NCBI GenBank assembly: GCA_016927095.1
Contig: JAFGNI010000326.1
Location: 1 to 6,016, forward strand
Length of the DNA: 6,016 nt
DNA from: Anaerolineae bacterium
GTDB taxonomy: Bacteria > Chloroflexota > Anaerolineae > B4-G1 > SLSP01
Reading direction: 5' to 3'
The notes under the pieces were generated by a model. That model ran no database searches, was not told where the DNA came from, and saw only the letters and a program-made list of their open reading frames with translations. Below are positions 1-4,775 of this stretch, piece after piece (position 1 is the first letter of the stretch; each line of letters starts with the position of its first letter). A program made the position numbers and the translations under genes.

Positions 1-16
1 CGACGGGCGCTTTTTT
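1..16 (+). terminator. Right half of a probable intrinsic terminator, cut by the window edge
   Basis: A GC-rich arm (gacgggcgc, 2-10) runs directly into six T residues (11-16), the usual 3' arm plus U-tract of a factor-independent terminator on the plus strand. The 5' arm would lie left of the window, so the hairpin cannot be confirmed. The hydrolase gene ends on the minus strand at 37, so a convergent gene to the left probably ends here. If the hidden arm is preceded by A residues, the structure could serve both strands. Confidence 0.5.
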
Positions 17-36
17 CGTCCACCTACACAGCGCGG

Positions 37-1218
37 CTACTCGGCACCAGCTCCTTTGACATACCGGTCAAAGAACTCGACCGAGCGCTGGGCAGCGGCC
101 CCGAAGTTGGCTGAGATGTTGTGGTCGTCGCCCTGGTAGACGAAGAGCTCGGCCGTCTGGCCGGCGTCCTGGAGCCGCGTGTAGAGGCTCTCGGACCAGG
201 AGACGGGCACGGACTGATCCCCAGTGGCGTGGTGGAGTTGCACGGGTCCGGAGAGATCGGAGAGGTAGGAGACAGGATCGATGGCGGCCCAGAAGTCGGG
301 GTTCTCGTCGAACATCCCGTAGGAAAAGAGTCCCACTCTGGGTAGACGGGCCGGCGGTGTGCCCTCAGGCCCTGGCGTGAGGGTTGGTGGGGCACCCACC
401 CAACGCGGACGGTCCGTGTAGATCTCCTCGAAGGTCGCGACGGTGCCAGCCCAGATAACGCCGGCGTCGATGTCGTTTGTCACGACCATCGCGCGGAGTG
501 TGATGCCCCCGCCCATCGAGTGTCCCCACATCCCCACGCGTTCGGCGTCCGCCTCAGGAAGCCGCTGTAGCGACGAGAGTGCGTGCAGCACGTCGATGGT
601 GTAGTCCGACCAGCGGGATCCGCCTGAGGCATTGCCCTCGGAGCTACCGTGTCCGCGGTAGTCAGACTTGAAGGTGATGTAGCCGCTGCGGGCGAAGGTG
701 TCCTGATAGGCTACGTATCGCTCGGTTGTGCGGTAGAGCTCCGGCGTGATGTGCCCGTGGTTGAAGACGATGATGGGCCAGCCGCTTGCCGGCTTCTCGC
801 CTCGGGGCACCGTAAGGAGCCCGTAGATCCTGAGGCCTTCCGACAAGTGCGAGGCGACGTAGCGATCGTAGTTGGTGCCGGGATTGAGTGTTTCCTCGAT
901 CACAAAGTCACTGCCGGGATAGCTCTGCTGACGCATATACGCGATGGACATGGGGTGGAGGGGCGTAGGGGTTGGCGACGGCGTCGGTGTGTCGGTCGGG
1001 ATAGGGGTAGCCGTGGACGTGCTGGTGGGCAGCGGCGTAGGTGTGGCAGTTGGCGATGGGGTCGCCGTCGCCGTGGGGGCCAGGGTTGCCTCGTGGGCGA
1101 CGACGTTTGGCGGGGTTGTCGGCGCGGGACGGCATCCTGCTAGACCTAAGACAACCAGGAAGGCAACAAGGACTATCCGAGACTTCAGCGTGGCTTGTAT
1201 GGGCAGTAGCTTGGTCAC
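37..1218 (-). CDS. Secreted lipoprotein, alpha/beta hydrolase (S9/dienelactone-hydrolase-like esterase or peptidase)
   Basis: This 393-aa protein is predicted to sit outside the cell, tethered by lipid. It starts with Lys/Arg residues, then a hydrophobic stretch ending in a lipobox (Leu-Ala-Gly-Cys, lipidated Cys29). A low-complexity Thr/Pro/Ala spacer follows (about 30-88), then an alpha/beta hydrolase fold (about 120-390). Visible active-site elements are the oxyanion-type motif FNHGH (152-156), the YRGHG turn (187-191), the nucleophile elbow GHSMGG with Ser234, Asp334 in ATGDQSVP, and His366 in GDDHN. The triad is complete, so the enzyme should be active, probably on an ester or peptide bond; the substrate cannot be read from sequence. 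GTG at 1218 is chosen because AAGGAG lies 6 nt upstream (1225-1230) and the signal peptide follows at once. An in-frame ATG at 1290 would add 24 residues that do not look like a signal peptide. It is transcribed away from ribonuclease J and appears to be a single-gene unit. Confidence 0.9.
   Translation of the reverse strand: MTKLLPIQATLKSRIVLVAFLVVLGLAGCRPAPTTPPNVVAHEATLAPTATATPSPTATPTPLPTSTSTATPIPTDTPTPSPTPTPLHPMSIAYMRQQSYPGSDFVIEETLNPGTNYDRYVASHLSEGLRIYGLLTVPRGEKPASGWPIIVFNHGHITPELYRTTERYVAYQDTFARSGYITFKSDYRGHGSSEGNASGGSRWSDYTIDVLHALSSLQRLPEADAERVGMWGHSMGGGITLRAMVVTNDIDAGVIWAGTVATFEEIYTDRPRWVGAPPTLTPGPEGTPPARLPRVGLFSYGMFDENPDFWAAIDPVSYLSDLSGPVQLHHATGDQSVPVSWSESLYTRLQDAGQTAELFVYQGDDHNISANFGAAAQRSVEFFDRYVKGAGAE
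955..1131 (-). repeat. Low-complexity Thr/Pro/Ala spacer-coding repeat
   Basis: This part of the hydrolase gene encodes about 59 residues made almost wholly of Thr, Pro, Ala and Ser in short TPTP/TATP-like units. At DNA level it is a degenerate G/T-rich repeat when read on the plus strand. It lies between the lipidated Cys and the catalytic domain and is read here as a flexible stalk holding the enzyme off the membrane through the wall. Such regions can change length by slippage, so homologues may differ here. Long TP-rich stalks after the lipobox are common in Chloroflexota lipoproteins, which is part of the case for that phylum. Confidence 0.85.
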
Positions 1219-1224
1219 CGGTTT

Positions 1225-1230
1225 CTCCTT
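1225..1230 (-). promoter_or_regulatory. Shine-Dalgarno site that fixes the hydrolase start
   Basis: On the minus strand the sequence reads AAGGAG, then 6 nt, then GTG at 1218. This is a near-ideal ribosome binding site and is the main reason to prefer GTG 1218 over ATG 1290. Confidence 0.85.
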
Positions 1231-1240
1231 CGGAGGGCCG

Positions 1241-1278
1241 TGCAGGATGCTACAGGATTGAGCACGTACAGGACTGAG
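1241..1278. repeat. Short direct-repeat array, possible operator
   Basis: Two 12-nt copies, tacaggattgag (1251-1262) and tacaggactgag (1267-1278), differ at one base and start 16 bp apart. A shorter relative, tgcagga (1241-1247), starts 10 bp before the first copy. The array covers the likely transcription start and leader of the hydrolase gene, just downstream of its predicted -10 box. A regulator-binding role is inference from position and repetition only. Confidence 0.4.
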
Positions 1279-1306
1279 ATTCTGCCCCAAATGGACCGGC
1301 TGTCAA
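1279..1306 (-). promoter_or_regulatory. Predicted sigma-70-type promoter of the hydrolase gene
   Basis: Read on the minus strand, a perfect -35 box TTGACA (1306-1301) is followed by a 16-nt spacer and CAGAAT (1284-1279), which matches TATAAT at four of six positions including the key second A and last T. Transcription would begin near 1272, giving a leader of about 54 nt before GTG 1218. The -35 is convincing and the -10 moderate. Confidence 0.55.
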
Positions 1307-1349
1307 CGCGGCGTCCAGGGGGGCAGGGCTCTGTCTGGGCAGTCGCATC

Positions 1350-1378
1350 TTGAACATAGTGCGATACGCTGGTATGCT
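1350..1378 (+). promoter_or_regulatory. Predicted promoter of the ribonuclease J / glycosyltransferase unit
   Basis: TTGAAC (1350-1355, four of six to consensus) is followed by exactly 17 nt and TATGCT (1373-1378, four of six). An extended -10 TGG lies directly before it (1370-1372). Transcription would start near 1385. A small dyad, tcgca (1343-1347) with tgcga (1360-1364), straddles the -35 box and could be an operator, but it is only 5 bp per arm. Confidence 0.55.
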
Positions 1379-1384
1379 TATGGC

Positions 1385-1558
1385 GGCGCCCCAAGATTTG
1401 ACTCTGCCAGCATGAGCGTGGCCTGATCGAGCCTCTGTGCAGGCTGTTTGTGTGACTGGGGCGCAGCTTGAAACCTTGTCCTGCCACGACGGCAGGTGCA
1501 GTGTCTAGTGATCTGTCATTCAACCGATGCGGCCTGTGGCATCCGAAAGCGAGGACTT
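1385..1558 (+). other. Long 5' leader of ribonuclease J (non-coding)
   Basis: If the promoter at 1350-1378 is right, about 174 nt separate transcription start and the chosen GTG. I see no convincing ORF here. Two hairpins are visible: agcct/aggct (1430-1434 with 1441-1445, 6-nt loop), followed by the T/G-rich gtttgtgtg, and the stronger cctgcc/ggcagg (1480-1485 with 1491-1496, 5-nt loop). No known riboswitch class was recognised. The ribosome binding site is probably GAGG at 1551-1554. A leader this long could carry post-transcriptional control, possibly by the enzyme itself; that is inference. Confidence 0.4.
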
Positions 1559-3208
1559 GTGGAACGGCTTCAGATCATTCCCCTAGGTGGGCTGGGGGAA
1601 GTTGGTAAGAACATGATGGCCCTGGAATACGGGCGCAATATCCTGATTGTCGATGTCGGTATGATGTTTCCCGAGGCCGATATGCCCGGGGTCGACTACA
1701 TCATTCCGGATTACAGCTATCTCAAGGGCAAGGCCGATCGCATCCGCGGGGTCGTGATCACCCACGGTCACGAGGACCATATCGGTGCTCTACCTCACTT
1801 CTTGCAGGACTTCGATGCACCCGTTTACGCAACCAAGCTGACTCGCGGTCTGATCGAGGTCAAGCTCCGCAGGGACCTGCAGAAGCGGGTCACGCTGCAC
1901 ACGATGTCGCCCGGCGATATCCTTCAAGTCGGTCCCTTCCGGGTTGAGCCTTACCACGTCTGCCACAGTATCCCCGATACGGTCGGCCTGGGCATCGTGA
2001 CGCCCGTGGGTCTGGTGGTGCACAGTGGTGATTTCAAGCTCGATCACACTCCCGTTGACGGTTGGCCTACCGACATCGCGAAGCTGGCGGAGTTCAGCCA
2101 GCGCGGCGTCCTGGCGCTGCTGGCCGATAGCACGAACGCTGATCAGCCGGGGCGCACGCTCTCGGAGCAATCCCTGAACACGACGCTGGCAGACGTGTTT
2201 CGTCCGGCTAAGGGTCGCGTGCTTGTCGCCACCTTCGCCTCGCTGATCTCCCGGATCCAGCAGGTGATGGACGTTGCCCAGAGCTTTGGCCGAAAGGTGG
2301 GCATCGCCGGGACGAGTATGGTGAAGAATGTGCGGATGGCGCGGCGGCTCGGATATCTGGACGTCCCCGACGACCTGATCCTCTCGCTGCAGGAGATCAG
2401 CCGGCTGCCACCTGAGCAGGTGACGATCATCGCCACGGGGGCTCAGGGGGAGAGGCGCTCTATCATGGGGCGGTTGGCTACGGGCCGGCATTCATCGCTG
2501 CGCATCATCCCTGGTGACACCGTTGTGCTCTCCTCGCACACGATCCCAGGCAACGAGGAGATGGTCCACCGGCTCATCAACCGCCTTTTCCAGAGAGGGG
2601 CCAACGTCGTCTACCACCCTGTGGCCCCAGTGCACGTCTCAGGCCACGCGAGCCAGGAGGAGCAGAAGTTCCTGATCAGCATCCTCCGGCCCAAGTTCTT
2701 CGTGCCGATCCACGGTGAGTTGCGCCACCTGACACTCCATGGGGCGTTGGCTCAGGAGGTCGGGATCCCCAAGCAGAACATTGCTGTCGTGGAGAATGGC
2801 TACGTGCTTCGCTTCAGCGAGGACGAGATGGAGATTGGTGAGCGCGTGCCCGGCGGCTACATCTTTGTGGACGGCAACTGGGTTGGGGACGCAGTGAGCC
2901 CCAACCTGATCCGGGAGCGCGACCTGTTGGGCGAGACGGGGGTCTGCTCCGTCGCCCTGGTCTACGATGAGAAGAGGGGCGGTGTCGTCGGGCAGCCGCG
3001 GGTGACGGCCCACGCCGTCGCATCTCAGGAGGTGATGGGCGACCTGCTGCCAGGGGCCACGGAGGCCGTCTTGAGCGCGATGCGCGGGATCAGTGCGGGA
3101 ACGGCGGCCTCGACGGTGGAGCGTGCCGTCGAGAAGTCTGTGTCGGATTACTTCTTCCGTGAGGCGCGCAATCGCCCCGAAGTGATTGTCCACGCCCTGC
3201 CGATTTAG
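1559..3208 (+). CDS. rnj: Ribonuclease J (metallo-beta-lactamase / beta-CASP RNase)
   Basis: This 549-aa protein is a cytoplasmic zinc-dependent RNase. The family combines 5'-to-3' exonuclease and endonuclease activity and acts in mRNA decay and rRNA or other RNA maturation. Its N-terminus, with PLGGLGEVGKNM at residues 8-19, is typical. The metal-binding motif is HGHEDH (His69, His71, Asp73, His74), followed by His136 in CHSIPD, Asp158 in SGDFKLD, and His385 in PIHGELRHL. The beta-CASP insert spans roughly 200-350 and includes the DSTNAD motif. His359 and His363 lie in HVSGHAS, which would contact the RNA 5' phosphate or the active site. The C-terminal domain spans about 450-549. The length fits the family. 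GTG 1559 is chosen because GAGG lies 4 nt upstream and homology-like sequence begins at once. In-frame GTGs at 1496 and 1508 would add a Cys-rich, unfamiliar extension. The glycosyltransferase follows after 25 bp. I see no missing catalytic residue. Confidence 0.95.
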   Translation: MERLQIIPLGGLGEVGKNMMALEYGRNILIVDVGMMFPEADMPGVDYIIPDYSYLKGKADRIRGVVITHGHEDHIGALPHFLQDFDAPVYATKLTRGLIEVKLRRDLQKRVTLHTMSPGDILQVGPFRVEPYHVCHSIPDTVGLGIVTPVGLVVHSGDFKLDHTPVDGWPTDIAKLAEFSQRGVLALLADSTNADQPGRTLSEQSLNTTLADVFRPAKGRVLVATFASLISRIQQVMDVAQSFGRKVGIAGTSMVKNVRMARRLGYLDVPDDLILSLQEISRLPPEQVTIIATGAQGERRSIMGRLATGRHSSLRIIPGDTVVLSSHTIPGNEEMVHRLINRLFQRGANVVYHPVAPVHVSGHASQEEQKFLISILRPKFFVPIHGELRHLTLHGALAQEVGIPKQNIAVVENGYVLRFSEDEMEIGERVPGGYIFVDGNWVGDAVSPNLIRERDLLGETGVCSVALVYDEKRGGVVGQPRVTAHAVASQEVMGDLLPGATEAVLSAMRGISAGTAASTVERAVEKSVSDYFFREARNRPEVIVHALPI

Positions 3209-3233
3209 ATCCGCCGTTTCCGGGTTGGAGACC

Positions 3234-4418
3234 GTGGCGCACATCCTGATCGCCTACAAGCAGTTCCCTGCCCCCTCGGTGGGGCACGCCGGGGGGGAGT
3301 CGCTTTTCTACCTCATGGAGGCCCTGCATCAGCGCGGGCACCGGCTGACCCTGGTGGCCCGGATCACTAACGAGGAGCGGCAGCACCTGCCAGAGGTCGA
3401 GCGCATCTGTGACCGCATCGTCACAGTGCGCCACCATCGCTCCCGCGGCGGCCCGCGGCTCGTAGCCATCCTCCGCAGCTACCTGGATCTGCGACGTGCG
3501 ATTCGTGAGACAATCCAGGCGGTGCGTCCCGATTTCGTGCACGTCGAGACAACGCAGACCGCTGTGATCGCGCTGGGCCTGCCGGAGTCACCCTCGTCCT
3601 ATCGCACACAGGACGTCAACTGGTTCCTCATCGATCAACGCCTGCGTCAGGGCTTCGGTGCGCAGCGCCTCACCGGCCTGCGCCGATGGGTTGCGATCGT
3701 CGAACGCGCCTTGTTTCGCTGGCTAGAGCCTTGGGTTGCTGGGCAGTACAGTCTCCTGCTGGCGATCTCTGAAGGCGACCGACGGCTGTTGGCCCGGGAC
3801 CGATCGCGGGACAGCCTGCTCTTCGTCCCCCTTGTCCCTTCTTTTACGGGACAGGAGACGGTGGCGCCGGCGGTCGACGGTGATAGCAACCTGCTTTTTG
3901 TCGGGGCCATGTCGCGGGATCACAATCTAGCCGGCGTGGCCTGGTTTCTCGATGGGATCTGGCCCGATATCGCCGCATCCGTGCCGGATGCCCGCTTCTA
4001 CATCGTGGGCGGGCACCCACCAGAGGCGCTGCAACGCCGAGCTGATGGCAAGCGTGTGGTGGTCACCGGATTCGTTGACGATCTGGCGACCTGGTACAGG
4101 GCGGCAACGGTCTTCGTGTCGCCTCTGCTGGTCGCCGGTGGCCTCCTGCAGAAGGTGATGGATGCCATGGCGATGGGGGTGCCGGTGGTGGCTTCGAGTG
4201 TCTGCAACCACGGCGTCGGCGCCATCCCTGGTGAGCACCTTGTCACGGCGGATGAGCCTGAGGCCTTTGCCGCGGCGGTGATCGAGCTACTGGGAAACCC
4301 GGAAGCGCGACAGCGGCTTGGTGCCGCAGGGCGGACCTTTGTGCGGGAGCATTACGACTTGGAGACGGCGGTGGACGGATGGGATGCTGCCATCCGCCGC
4401 CTCGTGGGCGAGCGCTGA
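3234..4418 (+). CDS. GT-B glycosyltransferase (group 1 / GT4-like)
   Basis: This 394-aa protein should transfer a sugar from a nucleotide-sugar donor, most likely to a surface polysaccharide or lipid-linked acceptor; neither can be identified from sequence. The N-terminal Rossmann domain carries a Gly-rich acceptor loop (PSVGHAGGES, 14-23). The C-terminal domain begins near Asn219 (NLLFVGAMSRDHN), continues through FYIVGG and VVVTGFVDDL, and reaches the donor-binding segment GGLLQKVMDAMAMG (302-315). There Lys307 is retained, while Asp310 sits where most relatives have Glu. No signal peptide or transmembrane segment is evident. GTG 3234 is preferred because GGAG (3227-3230) lies just upstream, though with a short 3-nt spacing, and the first beta-strand begins at residue 4. 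TTG 3225 and a TTG at 3186 overlapping ribonuclease J are less likely. It follows ribonuclease J by 25 bp with no promoter or terminator seen between them, so the two are probably co-transcribed. The pairing does not reveal a shared pathway. Confidence 0.88.
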   Translation: MAHILIAYKQFPAPSVGHAGGESLFYLMEALHQRGHRLTLVARITNEERQHLPEVERICDRIVTVRHHRSRGGPRLVAILRSYLDLRRAIRETIQAVRPDFVHVETTQTAVIALGLPESPSSYRTQDVNWFLIDQRLRQGFGAQRLTGLRRWVAIVERALFRWLEPWVAGQYSLLLAISEGDRRLLARDRSRDSLLFVPLVPSFTGQETVAPAVDGDSNLLFVGAMSRDHNLAGVAWFLDGIWPDIAASVPDARFYIVGGHPPEALQRRADGKRVVVTGFVDDLATWYRAATVFVSPLLVAGGLLQKVMDAMAMGVPVVASSVCNHGVGAIPGEHLVTADEPEAFAAAVIELLGNPEARQRLGAAGRTFVREHYDLETAVDGWDAAIRRLVGER

Positions 4419-4422
4419 GACG

Positions 4423-4445
4423 ATGCGTGTCACTGCGACACGCAT
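4423..4445 (+). terminator. Perfect 9-bp hairpin after the glycosyltransferase
   Basis: atgcgtgtc (4423-4431) and gacacgcat (4437-4445) are exact reverse complements separated by a 5-nt loop (actgc). The hairpin begins 4 nt after the TGA of the glycosyltransferase. No T-tract follows (gggcagacag), so it is not a textbook intrinsic terminator. It may act as a terminator without a U-tract or protect the transcript 3' end. Confidence 0.5.
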
Positions 4446-4454
4446 GGGCAGACA

Positions 4455-4677
4455 GGGCCATCGCATCTAGCTATCTCAACATCACGCCGTGTACGGGCTG
4501 TTATGTAGGCCGGGTAGCCGACCCGGCCCGGCGGCGCAGCCGCCGCTGCGCAAGGTCTGTGCGAGGGCGGCGCTACGATTGGGCATGCCGCCAGGACGAC
4601 GATCTGGCGCCGGGGCGGCTCAGCTAGCCGCTCTACAGGGCTCCCGATGCAGTAGTCCTGTCTAGATGCGATAGCCC
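4455..4677. repeat. Inverted-repeat-bounded palindromic element (MITE-like, intergenic repeat or structured RNA)
   Basis: The segment is bounded by a 16-nt inverted repeat with one mismatch: 4455-4470 (gggccatcgcatctag) and 4662-4677 (ctagatgcgatagccc). Eleven bases at the inner end match perfectly. Just outside lies an 8-bp direct repeat, tgggcaga, at 4445-4452 and 4682-4689, arranged like a target-site duplication but set off by 2 and 4 nt. The 191 bp inside are non-coding and rich in GC hairpins: 4508-4528 (8-bp stem), 4529-4545 (7-bp stem, 3-nt loop), 4589-4609 (6-bp stem) and 4615-4631 (6-bp stem). A 6-bp alternative, 4566-4571 with 4587-4592, competes with the third. No transposase is present. 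It could be a small non-autonomous transposon, a dispersed palindromic repeat, or an RNA closed by a long stem. No known RNA family was recognised. Confidence 0.55.
4508..4545. repeat. Two adjacent GC-rich hairpins
   Basis: ggccgggt (4508-4515) pairs with acccggcc (4521-4528) across a 5-nt loop. Immediately after it, cggcggc (4529-4535) pairs with gccgccg (4539-4545) across a 3-nt loop. Both stems are perfect and lie back to back, forming the most structured part of the intergenic region. The style is that of palindromic repeats scattered between genes in high-GC bacteria, but only a genome search can show further copies. Confidence 0.6.
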
Positions 4678-4720
4678 CACCTGGGCAGAGCCGAAGACTG
4701 TGTATCTCATGAGCGCGTGG

Positions 4721-4726
4721 TATAAT
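4721..4726 (+). promoter_or_regulatory. Promoter -10 box (TATAAT) of the LCP gene
   Basis: A perfect TATAAT stands out in GC-rich surroundings 49 nt before the chosen ATG. No good TTGACA is found at 16-18 nt: the bases there are ctgtgt or close variants. The promoter may therefore depend on its strong -10 or on an activator. Transcription would start near 4733, giving a leader of about 43 nt. The promoter lies about 45 bp past the inverted-repeat element, so the LCP gene is probably transcribed apart from the upstream pair. Confidence 0.6.
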
Positions 4727-4775
4727 GACGCGCGTGTTCGCCCGAGAGAGCTCGAAGCTAGTCGCACGTAAGGAT

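Noticed and set aside
1380..1415. An 11-codon upstream ORF (ATG at 1380)
   Set aside because: It begins before the predicted transcription start and has no ribosome binding site.
1397..1430. TTGACT as an alternative -35 box
   Set aside because: No acceptable -10 is found 16-18 nt downstream. The TTGAAC-17-TATGCT pair with its extended TG is better.
1215..1523. A 102-codon minus-strand open frame in the divergent intergenic region
   Set aside because: It covers both predicted promoters and the ribonuclease J leader, and the product resembles no family. The well-placed ribosome binding site and signal peptide favour the hydrolase frame starting at 1218.
1790..2491. A 233-codon minus-strand open frame
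   Set aside because: It lies wholly antisense to ribonuclease J, whose motifs are intact. The translation is His/Arg/Gln-rich, typical of an antisense shadow.
4379..4627. An 82-codon open frame on the plus strand
   Set aside because: It overlaps the glycosyltransferase 3' end and runs through palindromic repeat DNA. The product is Arg- and Cys-rich without domain features, and no good ribosome binding site was seen.
4455..4677. A tRNA, RNase P RNA, tmRNA or SRP RNA in the intergenic region
   Set aside because: I found no T-loop or CCA-like tRNA features and none of the conserved cores of those RNAs.
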